From Deltaproteobacteria bacterium (GTDB taxonomy: Bacteria > Desulfobacterota > Desulfomonilia > UBA1062), in contig DSBG01000106.1 of assembly GCA_011046135.1 (NCBI GenBank), positions 1-40,082 of the forward strand: a stretch of 40,082 nucleotides of DNA, in the 5' to 3' direction. Positions 33,305 through 40,082 of the stretch are shown here, in pieces. Below the pieces are notes generated by a model. The model saw only the letters and a program-made list of their open reading frames with translations, was not told the origin of the DNA and did not search any database. Both the position numbers and the translations under genes were made by a program. Within the stretch, counting starts at the first letter, position 1. Each line of letters begins with the position of its first letter.

Positions 33305-34414
33305 ATGGATTCGCGTTCTCCTTCAGCTGAAATCCTCATCATCGATGATGAAGAATCAATTATCGATGGATGCAGGCAGGCTCTCGAAAAAACGGGCTAT
33401 TCCGTGATTACGACCATGGACGGAACGACCGGCATCCGCCTGGCACGAGAGAAAAAACCTGATCTGGCCTTTGTTGATCTCAAGATGCCGAACTGCTCTG
33501 GTATGGATATCATTGAGCTGCTCTCAAAGGAAATTCCGGAGCTCGTATTGATCGTGATAACAGGATATGCTTCCATCGTATCAGCGGTGGAAGCAATGAA
33601 AAAGGGTGCGTACGACTACCTGCCCAAACCCTTTACCCCTGATCAGCTCAGGGCTGTCGCTCAACGGGGTCTCGAACACCGGTTCCTGAAGATTGAGGCT
33701 ACAAGGCTCAGGGAAGAAAAAGAGTTCATGGAGCGAAATTTCATTACGTTCGTGAGTCACGAGATGCGCTCTCCCCTGGTGACGATACAGCAGTATATTG
33801 AAAGCCTCAAGGTCATAGCTGATGATGTACTCCCACCCACCGCAAAAGACATCATCGTCCGCTGTGAAAAACGACTGGAGAATCTCCAGGATCTCGTCGA
33901 ACACTGGCTCGATGTCTCCCGCATTGAAAATGGGACATTCTTCAAGACAAGAGAACCGCTGCAACTCAACTCGATCATAGAAAAAAGCATCGAGGAACTG
34001 TCACCCTTGTGCCAGCGGAGAGAATTGACGCTTGGCGCAGACTTGAAAGACTCACTGCCCGGCATTCTTGGTGACCAGGAGAGTCTCCTGAGAGTTTTTA
34101 CGAACATCATCGGGAATGCCACCAAGTATACATCAGCAGGTGGAACCATTTCAGTGAGTACCGATTTCGATGAATACTATGTCATTGCGAAGATATCAGA
34201 TACGGGAATCGGTATTCCAAAAGAAAAGCTTCCATTTATTTTCGAGCCGTTCTACCGGGTTAGAGGCAAAGAGGAGAGACAGAAGGGCTCTGGGCTGGGC
34301 CTGACCTTCAGCAAAAAGATCATTGATGCACATGAAGGGAAGCTCGAGGCATACTCGAAGGAGGGAGAGGGAACCACGTTTGTCCTGAAGTTACCCCGGG
34401 TTCAGGCAGAGTAA
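33305..34414 (+). CDS. Receiver-histidine kinase protein
   Basis: 369 residues from ATG 33305 (GTG 33302 would add one residue). N-terminal receiver 1-125 with D14-D15, phospho-Asp58 (FVDLKMPN) and Lys108, a short helical linker, then HisKA with His152 (FVSHEMRSPLV) and an ATPase domain (FTNIIGNATKYTS, ISDTGIGIP, GSGLGLTFSKKI). No transmembrane segment, so it is cytoplasmic. Its receiver resembles the NtrC-type receiver (DDEESI-DGC at the start in both), suggesting a shared kinase. It may act in a relay with receiver 2, with which it is co-transcribed. Confidence 0.92.
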   Translation: MDSRSPSAEILIIDDEESIIDGCRQALEKTGYSVITTMDGTTGIRLAREKKPDLAFVDLKMPNCSGMDIIELLSKEIPELVLIVITGYASIVSAVEAMKKGAYDYLPKPFTPDQLRAVAQRGLEHRFLKIEATRLREEKEFMERNFITFVSHEMRSPLVTIQQYIESLKVIADDVLPPTAKDIIVRCEKRLENLQDLVEHWLDVSRIENGTFFKTREPLQLNSIIEKSIEELSPLCQRRELTLGADLKDSLPGILGDQESLLRVFTNIIGNATKYTSAGGTISVSTDFDEYYVIAKISDTGIGIPKEKLPFIFEPFYRVRGKEERQKGSGLGLTFSKKIIDAHEGKLEAYSKEGEGTTFVLKLPRVQAE

Positions 34415-34437
34415 CGGTTATTCGCTCCTGCCCTTTT
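34407..34437 (+). terminator. Possible terminator after the receiver-kinase gene
   Basis: GGCAG and CTGCC form a 5-bp stem across 18 bases, followed by CTTTTCTCC. The loop is long and the T-run broken, so this is only a candidate between convergent genes. Confidence 0.3.
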
Positions 34438-34642
34438 CTCCTTCCCAGGGCCTTGTGTTGTCGAGTAGGTAATCGGAGCTGTTATTGACCATGCATTCAC
34501 CGCACATGTGAACCATCTTCATGCTCTCGATCTGGCGGACAATGAAAAGTTTACTGGAATTCTCCTGGCACAGGAAACACTTCTCAACGGTGTCCCTCTC
34601 ATGGAATTCATAACACTTCTCATCCATGTACTTACATTTCAT
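34418..34642 (-). CDS. Small Cys-rich protein, possible zinc-binding
   Basis: 74 residues from ATG 34642 (RBS AAGGGGGA); an upstream start at 34681 would add 13. Six cysteines, arranged C-x6-C near the N-terminus (CKYMDEKC), then CFLC and later CGEC, the last two a pair of C-x2-C knuckles typical of a treble-clef or zinc ribbon. No known family recognised. It is convergent with the receiver-kinase gene and may be transcribed alone. Coding status is supported by the RBS and Cys pattern. Confidence 0.65.
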   Translation of the reverse strand: MKCKYMDEKCYEFHERDTVEKCFLCQENSSKLFIVRQIESMKMVHMCGECMVNNSSDYLLDNTRPWEGEKGRSE

Positions 34643-34928
34643 GGTTGTCCCCCTTGATGCATTTGTACCATATATACTCACCTACAGCAAGATCATGAAC
34701 ACGTGCGACCGCCATTCTTCCAGAGATGAACCTTTCTTCTTCCGAACCTGGGAAAATGCTCTCTGGGTTGAGCGTAAAGGTCGTGAACCCTCAACGACGC
34801 CTGAATCAGCGTGCTCAACAGAGCCCGTGCACCGGAACATCATGCAGCTGATTCCTTGCAGGAAACATTCTGGCAATACCCCTGGATGCATGCTACAACG
34901 ATGGCCATCTCACCACGTGGAGTCGCAC
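34643..34928. other. Intergenic stretch between small Cys-rich protein and Nudix gene
   Basis: 286 bases. On the minus strand TTGCTG, 17 bases, TACAAA (about 34663-34691) is a weak promoter candidate for the small Cys-rich gene. I see no other gene, repeat or clear plus-strand promoter for the Nudix gene. Confidence 0.3.
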
Positions 34929-35477
34929 ATGAAACACTACTGGAAATGCCTTGGCACCAACACTGTCTTCGAAAACAGGATCCTCGCGTTGAGGCAGGAC
35001 ACCTATCATTTTCTCCCCAACGACATCATCAAGGATTTTACCGTGCTCGAGTTCGGCGACTGGGTAAATATCATTCCCATAACATCTCAGGGAGAAGTCG
35101 TCCTCATACGTCAGTATCGTCATGGCATCATGCGAGATACGATCGAAATCCCCGGGGGTCTTCTCTCAGAAACAGACACAAGCCCCATCGATGCCGCCCT
35201 GAGAGAACTGGAGGAGGAAACAGGATATTCCAGTTCGGACATCATCCACATAGGCACAGTAGAGCCGAATCCTGCGATACAGAACAATCGGTGTTACACG
35301 TACCTCGCTCGAAACGCCTATCGGAAATCATCCCAGCGGCTTGATTCCACCGAAGCAATCCATGTGGATGTGATCAAGAAAGAAGAGGTCTATGGTATGA
35401 TCCGCTCGGGACAGATTACCCATGGTCTGGTAATCGCTGCCTTCGCTCATCTCCTGCTCCATGAACAGAGCCCCTGA
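34929..35477 (+). CDS. Nudix hydrolase, ADP-ribose pyrophosphatase-like
   Basis: 182 residues from ATG 34929 (GGAG six bases upstream); the frame is open to 34626, but the first hundred residues do not look like protein. Fold landmarks: WVNIIPITSQGEVVLIRQYRHG, then EIPGGLLSETD and AALRELEEETGY, the Nudix box. The box is one residue longer than the standard G-x5-E-x7-REU-x-EE-x-GU, and the first Glu is replaced by Asp. The REL-EEETGY metal-binding half is intact. ADP-ribose or a similar nucleotide is the usual substrate of this group. Confidence 0.85.
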   Translation: MKHYWKCLGTNTVFENRILALRQDTYHFLPNDIIKDFTVLEFGDWVNIIPITSQGEVVLIRQYRHGIMRDTIEIPGGLLSETDTSPIDAALRELEEETGYSSSDIIHIGTVEPNPAIQNNRCYTYLARNAYRKSSQRLDSTEAIHVDVIKKEEVYGMIRSGQITHGLVIAAFAHLLLHEQSP

Positions 35478-35511
35478 TCAAGGAACCCAACCGTGCATTG
35501 AGCCTTGAACC

Positions 35512-37530
35512 TCAATGACGATACATCTGATCGATACGATCCCTGTATTTCTCTAAAATCATCGTTCGCTTGAGTTTCAAGGTGGGAGTCAGTTCTCCGT
35601 CCTGCTCGGTAAACGGCCTGTTCAGGAGAGTAAAATATTTAATCTGTTCATATCGGGGGAGCGTATCATTGACTGTGTTCAACTCCGCCTGAATCAGATC
35701 GATAATGATCCTGTGACAAACGAGATCCTCCTCCGTTTCATACGGGAGCGAATTCCTGCGTGCAAACGTTTTCATTTCTTTGAAATCCGGTACAATGAGT
35801 GCGGTGAGATAGTTTCTCTGATCACCGATCACGATGGCCTGTTCGATAAAAGGCCTTGCTATCAACGATACTTCAAGGGGATGTGGTGCAATGTTTTTCC
35901 CTCCTGATGTGATGATCAGGTCCTTTTTCCGGTCCGTAATCACGAGAAAGCCTTCTTCATCAAAGGCCCCGATATCTCCGGTTTTGAACCATCCATCTTC
36001 CGTGAAGGACTTTTGTGTTTCCTCGGGCAGTTTCCAGTATCCCTGGAAAACCTGGGGACCCTTGACCAGGATCTCACCATCTGGTGCAATCTTTTCCTGG
36101 GTCCACACTACGGGTCTGCCTACAGTGCCAGGCTTCACCCTGAGTTTATGGAGAAAGGCCATATAGCACAGTCCGAGCTTTGCTGCGGTGAAGAGATTTG
36201 TATACGGAGAGAGACCCTGTGATTGTCGTACGACCATGAGATCAATCGTGGTTTCCATGATCTTCTCTTCAAACCATTTTCGTACGCTCCCGCCAGGGTT
36301 CGATTCCATGATCTCGGGTGAGTTAAAGTTGAGAACAGGACTCGTTTCTGTGAGACCATACCCCTCGCTCAACTGAATATTGAGCGACCGGAAGAAAGAA
36401 CATACTTCTTTCGAAAGCTTCCCTCCCCCTGCCGTTGCAAAGACCAGCCGATCCATTCCGATGATCTTTTTGATTTTCTCGAATACCAGAATATTTGCCA
36501 ATGCGAACTGGTTCAAATGAAAATGGGAGAGCCTGCGACCCGAGGCCATGGCATCCGCATAGAGCTGACCTTTGTCCAGTGCCCAGGAAAAGAGGGTTCT
36601 TGAAAGTCTGTTCTGTTTCGAGACCTGTGACTGAATTGCAGTATAGGTTTTCTCAAAAAAACGGGGAACGGAATTAATGACGTGAGGACGAATTTCGCGA
36701 AGGTCCCGCGCAATGGTGTCGATATTCTCTGCAAAGGCGAGAATACCCCCCAGATACAACCCTCCCACATGGTAATCACTCGATCTGCCGTATGAATGAC
36801 ACAGAGGAAGGTGTACGAGCACCATCAAGTGGAGATCCCGTTCCTTCTGTCTGCGCATCAGCTCAGAGCTTGTGCACTGGAAGATATTTGACACAAAGTT
36901 TGAATGGGAGAGAATAACGCCCTTTGGGATCCCCGTGGTGCCCGAGGTATAGATGATCGAAGCAATATCAGAGGGAATGACCCGCTGAAGACGTTCTTCC
37001 ACTCTCTCGCGCATATGCGCATTCTTTCCAAGGGTTACAATATCGTTAAAGGAGTGGCACTTATCGGGAGGGACCCCTTCCCACGGTCCCATACTGATCA
37101 CCGTGAGCTTTGCCAGCTCTGGAAAACTCTCCCTGAGAACAAGAACTTCGCGGGCTTTGTCTTGAGAGGAGATAATAATGATTTTTGCTTCGCTGTCCTG
37201 GATCATGTACAAGAGGTCTGCTCTCATCAGGGTAGCATAGAGAGGTACACCGATAGCCCCACAGGCTTGTATGGCCTGGTCAGCAATGATCCATCTCGGC
37301 CTGCTCTCTGAGAAGATAATGACCTTGTCGTTTTGCATCAATCCAAGAGATATCAGGCCTGCTGCAAGATCGAGCACCTGCTCCCGTGACCGTTCCCAGG
37401 TAATGGAATGATAAGCAGCGGTTGGTCTTCCTTCATCGTCGAACTTACCCATGAGAAAGGGGTATGAATTTCCATAACGCAGAGCCTGATTGTGGAAGAT
37501 TCCGCACAACGTATCATGCCGATATGACAT
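35512..37530 (-). CDS. Long-chain acyl-CoA synthetase (AMP-forming)
   Basis: 672 residues from ATG 37530 (RBS AAGGAGG); the open frame upstream lacks a better signal. AMP-binding motif YTSGTTGIPKGVILSH, then LSEGYGLTETSPVLNF, and GWFKTGDIGAFDEEGFLVITDRKKDLI, which are the usual order of the adenylation family motifs. The size and TWERSREQVLDLAAGL N-terminus match FAA1/FadD15-type synthetases. It activates fatty acids to acyl-CoA with ATP. Cytosolic or membrane-associated. Single gene, divergent from the EF-like gene and convergent with the Nudix gene. Chain length cannot be predicted. Confidence 0.92.
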   Translation of the reverse strand: MSYRHDTLCGIFHNQALRYGNSYPFLMGKFDDEGRPTAAYHSITWERSREQVLDLAAGLISLGLMQNDKVIIFSESRPRWIIADQAIQACGAIGVPLYATLMRADLLYMIQDSEAKIIIISSQDKAREVLVLRESFPELAKLTVISMGPWEGVPPDKCHSFNDIVTLGKNAHMRERVEERLQRVIPSDIASIIYTSGTTGIPKGVILSHSNFVSNIFQCTSSELMRRQKERDLHLMVLVHLPLCHSYGRSSDYHVGGLYLGGILAFAENIDTIARDLREIRPHVINSVPRFFEKTYTAIQSQVSKQNRLSRTLFSWALDKGQLYADAMASGRRLSHFHLNQFALANILVFEKIKKIIGMDRLVFATAGGGKLSKEVCSFFRSLNIQLSEGYGLTETSPVLNFNSPEIMESNPGGSVRKWFEEKIMETTIDLMVVRQSQGLSPYTNLFTAAKLGLCYMAFLHKLRVKPGTVGRPVVWTQEKIAPDGEILVKGPQVFQGYWKLPEETQKSFTEDGWFKTGDIGAFDEEGFLVITDRKKDLIITSGGKNIAPHPLEVSLIARPFIEQAIVIGDQRNYLTALIVPDFKEMKTFARRNSLPYETEEDLVCHRIIIDLIQAELNTVNDTLPRYEQIKYFTLLNRPFTEQDGELTPTLKLKRTMILEKYRDRIDQMYRH

Positions 37531-37815
37531 CTCGCCCCTCCTTCCTCTACAACAGCCCCTCATACCTGCGAGTTGCTGAATCATAATTCGTGCACTGCCT
37601 GACTTCTCTTTCAGTGGATCAGAGACACATCAAGGTTCCCAGATGTATTCGCTTTTTTCGTATATGTCTAGGGACACCCTACAAGGATACCATCAGCATC
37701 ACAAGGATTCAATCTTTCAGAGAAAATTCCCTTGAGAGAGAACGAGTATGCCCCATTCATACACGACACTGTGTTGTTTCCCCAGGGAGCCACGAGGACA
37801 GAAGTAATATTTCCC
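37531..37815. other. Intergenic region between acyl-CoA synthetase and EF-like gene
   Basis: About 285 bases. I see no open frame with coding character and no strong promoter for the synthetase. The plus-strand promoter for the EF-like gene lies just after it. Confidence 0.3.
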
Positions 37816-37843
37816 TTGAATTTTGAGCTGTTAGGTATATACT
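37816..37843 (+). promoter_or_regulatory. Sigma-70 promoter of the EF-like gene
   Basis: TTGAAT (37816-37821), 16 bases, TATACT (37838-37843). The expected start is near 37850, with RBS GAGGAGG at 37864-37870 and ATG at 37876. Confidence 0.6.
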
Positions 37844-37875
37844 AGGGAGTTATACGTCTGTATGAGGAGGAACTC

Positions 37876-38133
37876 ATGTCAGAGGAGAAAAAACTCATCG
37901 GAAAGGTTACGCACTTCTTCAGCAAGATCAGCGTTGCGGGAATCGAGCTGACCGACACACTCAAAAAAGGAGATGCGATCTCCATTGAAGGTGCCACGAC
38001 ACATTTCGAAGAGACCATTGATTCCATGCAGATCGACAACAACACAGTGAGTGAGGCAAAAGCCGGAGATCTCATTGGCATCAAGGTGAAAGACAGAGTA
38101 AGAGTTGGAGACAATGTCTATCTCTTAGGTTGA
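37876..38133 (+). CDS. Translation elongation factor-like small beta-barrel protein
   Basis: 85 residues. The whole chain resembles domain 2 of EF-Tu/IF2 (KLIGKVTHFFSKISVAGIELTDTL, KKGDAISIEG, SMQIDN, AKAGDLIGIKV, VRVGDNVYLL). The family is annotated as translation elongation factor-like; its role is not settled, and no GTPase domain is present. Strong RBS and its own promoter. It is a single gene. Confidence 0.88.
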   Translation: MSEEKKLIGKVTHFFSKISVAGIELTDTLKKGDAISIEGATTHFEETIDSMQIDNNTVSEAKAGDLIGIKVKDRVRVGDNVYLLG

Positions 38134-38283
38134 GAAGTCCACAGACTCTCTGAGACCACTCATCTCTTCGTGATGTGGGATCAGAGGAGCGTAATCGAGT
38201 GGCATTGTGCCTCTCTGCATCAGATGCATCAGTAAGTATTTTCGGGTGACGTGCGTCAAACAGGGGGACTGTCCGGACGAGCC

Positions 38284-39807
38284 TTATTCACTTGCCTCGG
38301 CAGACACTCTTTCCACCTGCAGGGTGACCCGAACCAGGGGAACAGTCCTGTTTCTGCAACGTATTTCGGGTGGGTAGGTGATCTTGACATCCAGGGTCTG
38401 TGTCGCTGTAAGGGAAGAAATATCGATGGGTTCAGTGGATATCACAACCTTTCCGTTGAGCATTTTTCCCGGCGCGAGGACAGGAATTTTTTCAGGCACG
38501 CTGATAACCGATCTCAACGCGAAATCATCAGGAAGCTTGCCCGTTGTCTTTACATGCACCGGGACATCAATGGGGAAAAGCCTGTAGGCACTGATGGTAA
38601 TTCTGTCAGGCTGCATTCTGACAACGGAAAGATTCGAGGGAAATCTCATCATGGAAGGTGTGAGTAAGATCTCCTGCTTGCCTTCATTGATAGAAGACAG
38701 ATCTATCGAAATCTTCACCGTCGAGGGGTCAAAGAGATTGAATGCCTGAGTAGGCCCACTGAACGTGACGGTGGCAATTTTGTCTCTGGTCTCCTCGATC
38801 TCCCACTCCTGGGATATGTTTCTGTATTCAATGGGTATCAGGAAATCCCGCTGGATGAATTCCTTCTGAAATCCGAAGACGAACCAAAGCCCCAGGGCGA
38901 GTAGAATCGCCACAGCCTTTTCCAGTGAGTTTTTTTGCACCCAGTAGGAAGGGAATCGACTGACATCAGCAGGAGAATCTTCTTCATAGAATTTTTCAAT
39001 GACGCTGGTGAGTTCTGCTGCATTCTTGAGTCTCCTGATATCCCCGTCCCTTACTACTGATATGGTGCCCCGTTCTTCTGAGACAACGATGCACAATGCA
39101 TCACTTCGTTCACTCAACCCCATGGCAGCTGTGTGCCTGAGCCCGTGATCTTCGAATTTATCGCTCTTGAGGGACAGAGGGAGATGGCAACCGAACTTGA
39201 GAACCTGTTCGTTTTTGATAATCACCGCACCGTCATGTCCCAGGGAATGCTTATCGAAAATGCTTTCAAGAAGAGGCTTCGACAATATTCCTTCCAGCGG
39301 GTGTCCACCCCGAAGATGTCTCTCGAGTGGATCTCTTCCGGATAGAACGATAAGGGCTCCCGTTCTCCTTGCAGCGAAATCCGCAACGGTTTCGGTAAGT
39401 ATTGCAATGGTGTTCGGATGGAACTCCCTATTGTTTCTCTTCGTGTTCATTCGCCTTGATCGCCAGGTGGCCAAACGTTCGAAGAATCTCCTGATGTCTT
39501 CTTGAAAGATGACGACGAGGGCTATCAGAAGAATAGCAAAAAAGCCCTGCAATACCATGGATGTGAGGTAGAGATTGAAGATGCGCGCCAAGATATACAC
39601 AACCCCCATGAGACTGATCCCGACAAAGACAAATCTCGATGCGGTTTTCTTGAACCAGATGAGAACGACGTAAATCAAGGATGAGATAATGATAATGTCA
39701 AAAAAATCCTGAATACGGAAACTCTGGATGAATTGGAAAACACTCTCAGTCATACCGAAAAAAGGATATCCCTCCAATTTCCACACGGTAGTTATTGCGT
39801 ATGACAT
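38284..39807 (-). CDS. cdaA: Diadenylate cyclase CdaA fused to YbbR (CdaR-like) domains
   Basis: 507 residues from ATG 39807; ATG 39753 (residue 19, MTESVFQFIQSF) fits the usual CdaA start equally well and neither has a strong RBS. Three N-terminal TM helices (about 35-105), then a DAC domain with DGA at 192-194 (HDGAVII) and RHT at 224-226 where characterised cyclases have RHR. A fourth TM helix is at about 298-313, then YbbR-like beta domains to the end (IPIEYRNIS, VKISIDLSSINEGKQEI, DVPVHVKTTG). It would make c-di-AMP at the membrane. In Firmicutes CdaA and its regulator CdaR are separate proteins, so this looks like a natural fusion of both. No glmM follows in the window. Confidence 0.9.
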   Translation of the reverse strand: MSYAITTVWKLEGYPFFGMTESVFQFIQSFRIQDFFDIIIISSLIYVVLIWFKKTASRFVFVGISLMGVVYILARIFNLYLTSMVLQGFFAILLIALVVIFQEDIRRFFERLATWRSRRMNTKRNNREFHPNTIAILTETVADFAARRTGALIVLSGRDPLERHLRGGHPLEGILSKPLLESIFDKHSLGHDGAVIIKNEQVLKFGCHLPLSLKSDKFEDHGLRHTAAMGLSERSDALCIVVSEERGTISVVRDGDIRRLKNAAELTSVIEKFYEEDSPADVSRFPSYWVQKNSLEKAVAILLALGLWFVFGFQKEFIQRDFLIPIEYRNISQEWEIEETRDKIATVTFSGPTQAFNLFDPSTVKISIDLSSINEGKQEILLTPSMMRFPSNLSVVRMQPDRITISAYRLFPIDVPVHVKTTGKLPDDFALRSVISVPEKIPVLAPGKMLNGKVVISTEPIDISSLTATQTLDVKITYPPEIRCRNRTVPLVRVTLQVERVSAEASE

Positions 39808-39929
39808 AGCTTCTTTTTCAGGAGCTTGTCATCTGTTTTTTTCATGCTACCCAACAGGGCACCTGCTTGAGATACGGGAGCACAAAACCCAGTTCCATGG
39901 CGAGAGACTAAAGCGTTCCGACATTCCAT

Positions 39930-40082
39930 AAAATTTATATCGTTTTTATTGTCCCCTTCGGGGAATGGGAGAAAAACCCTCGCCTTCAGGCGAAGACTTT
40001 AGTAGGCTTGCGGTATGGAGCACTACCGGAAATCGAGCCACACAGTATACGATATCAAGTATCATTTGGTATGGATCACGAA
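39930..40082 (+). mobile_element. Left end of an IS200/IS605-type insertion element (partial)
   Basis: Two hairpins precede the transposase start: TCCCC-TTC-GGGGA at 39952-39964 and TCGCCT-TC-AGGCGA at 39980-39993. IS200/IS605 elements have such subterminal stem-loops instead of inverted terminal repeats. The left boundary is not sure; the right part lies outside the window. Confidence 0.6.
40015..40082 (+). CDS. tnpA: IS200/IS605 transposase TnpA (Y1), 5' end only
   Basis: From ATG 40015 the first 22 codons read MEHYRKSSHTVYDIKYHLVW and continue I-T, cut off by the window edge. SSHTVYDIKYHLVW is the conserved start of the small Y1 HUH transposase, which processes single-stranded DNA ends. 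The HUH motif and catalytic Tyr lie outside the window, so I cannot tell if the gene is intact. Confidence 0.85.
   Translation, partial: MEHYRKSSHTVYDIKYHLVWIT

Noticed and set aside
34626-34928. 101-residue N-terminal extension of the Nudix protein
   Set aside because: Low-complexity-like translation with no homology features; ATG 34929 has a GGAG and fits the family length.
35496-35517. CATTGAG-N8-CTCAATG inverted repeat as a terminator between the Nudix and acyl-CoA synthetase genes
   Set aside because: AT-rich 7-bp stem without a T-run, partly within the synthetase stop codon; too weak to call.

Overview
The window reads as a piece of a Gram-negative, anaerobic bacterial chromosome, most likely a deltaproteobacterium (Desulfobacterota or a relative). 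This is inferred from the combination of genes: a selenocysteine formate dehydrogenase, PyrD/PyrK of the class 1B type, RapZ next to mannose-family PTS genes, type IV pilus minor pilins with PilY1, a large chemotaxis operon, and sigma-54 promoters with an NtrC-type activator. No rRNA, tRNA or convincing CRISPR array was seen.

Layout. (1) 75-8187, minus strand: comEC, then fimT, pilW, pilV, pilX and pilY1 (minor pseudopilins and tip adhesin) and a small exported protein; together a DNA-uptake/type IV pilus block. (2) 8306-12875, minus strand: a tightly overlapping operon rapZ, EIIA, EIIB, EIIC (mannose-type PTS), rimI, pyrK, pyrD, with a good sigma-70 promoter at its head and a rho-independent terminator after pyrD. 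No EIID, HPr or Enzyme I is in the window. (3) 13215-23258, plus strand: two STAS proteins, CheY, CheA, MCP, CheW, CheR, CheD, CheB, a receiver plus RsbW-like ATPase fusion, and a SpoIIE-type phosphatase. This is a chemosensory pathway embedded in a partner-switch module. (4) 23305-24582, minus strand: a radical SAM protein divergent from the formate dehydrogenase operon. (5) 24925-28825, plus strand: FAD/2Fe-2S reductase, selenocysteine formate dehydrogenase (in-frame UGA at 26169-26171 with an obvious SECIS hairpin) and a two-cluster Fe-S protein, apparently a soluble NAD(P)-linked formate dehydrogenase built with hydrogenase/sulfite-reductase-type electron-transfer subunits. (6) 28862-34414, plus strand: single-domain receiver, membrane histidine kinase, NtrC-type sigma-54 activator, second single-domain receiver, and a receiver-histidine kinase. 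(7) 34418-39807: small Cys-rich protein, Nudix hydrolase, acyl-CoA synthetase, an EF-like beta-barrel protein, and a diadenylate cyclase fused to YbbR domains. (8) 39930-40082: the left end and first 22 codons of an IS200/IS605-type transposase.

The most interesting signal is regulatory. Two sigma-54 promoters, one before the formate dehydrogenase operon (24852-24867) and one before the second receiver gene (32856-32871), share an upstream motif, GGGGCATWTCTCCCC. The formate dehydrogenase promoter also has a 26-bp repeat in two copies 61 bp apart and three CCCC-N6-GGGG palindromes spaced by near-integral helical turns. The NtrC-type gene lies between these promoters and is the obvious candidate to bind the motif, so formate oxidation and its signalling proteins may form one self-contained regulon.
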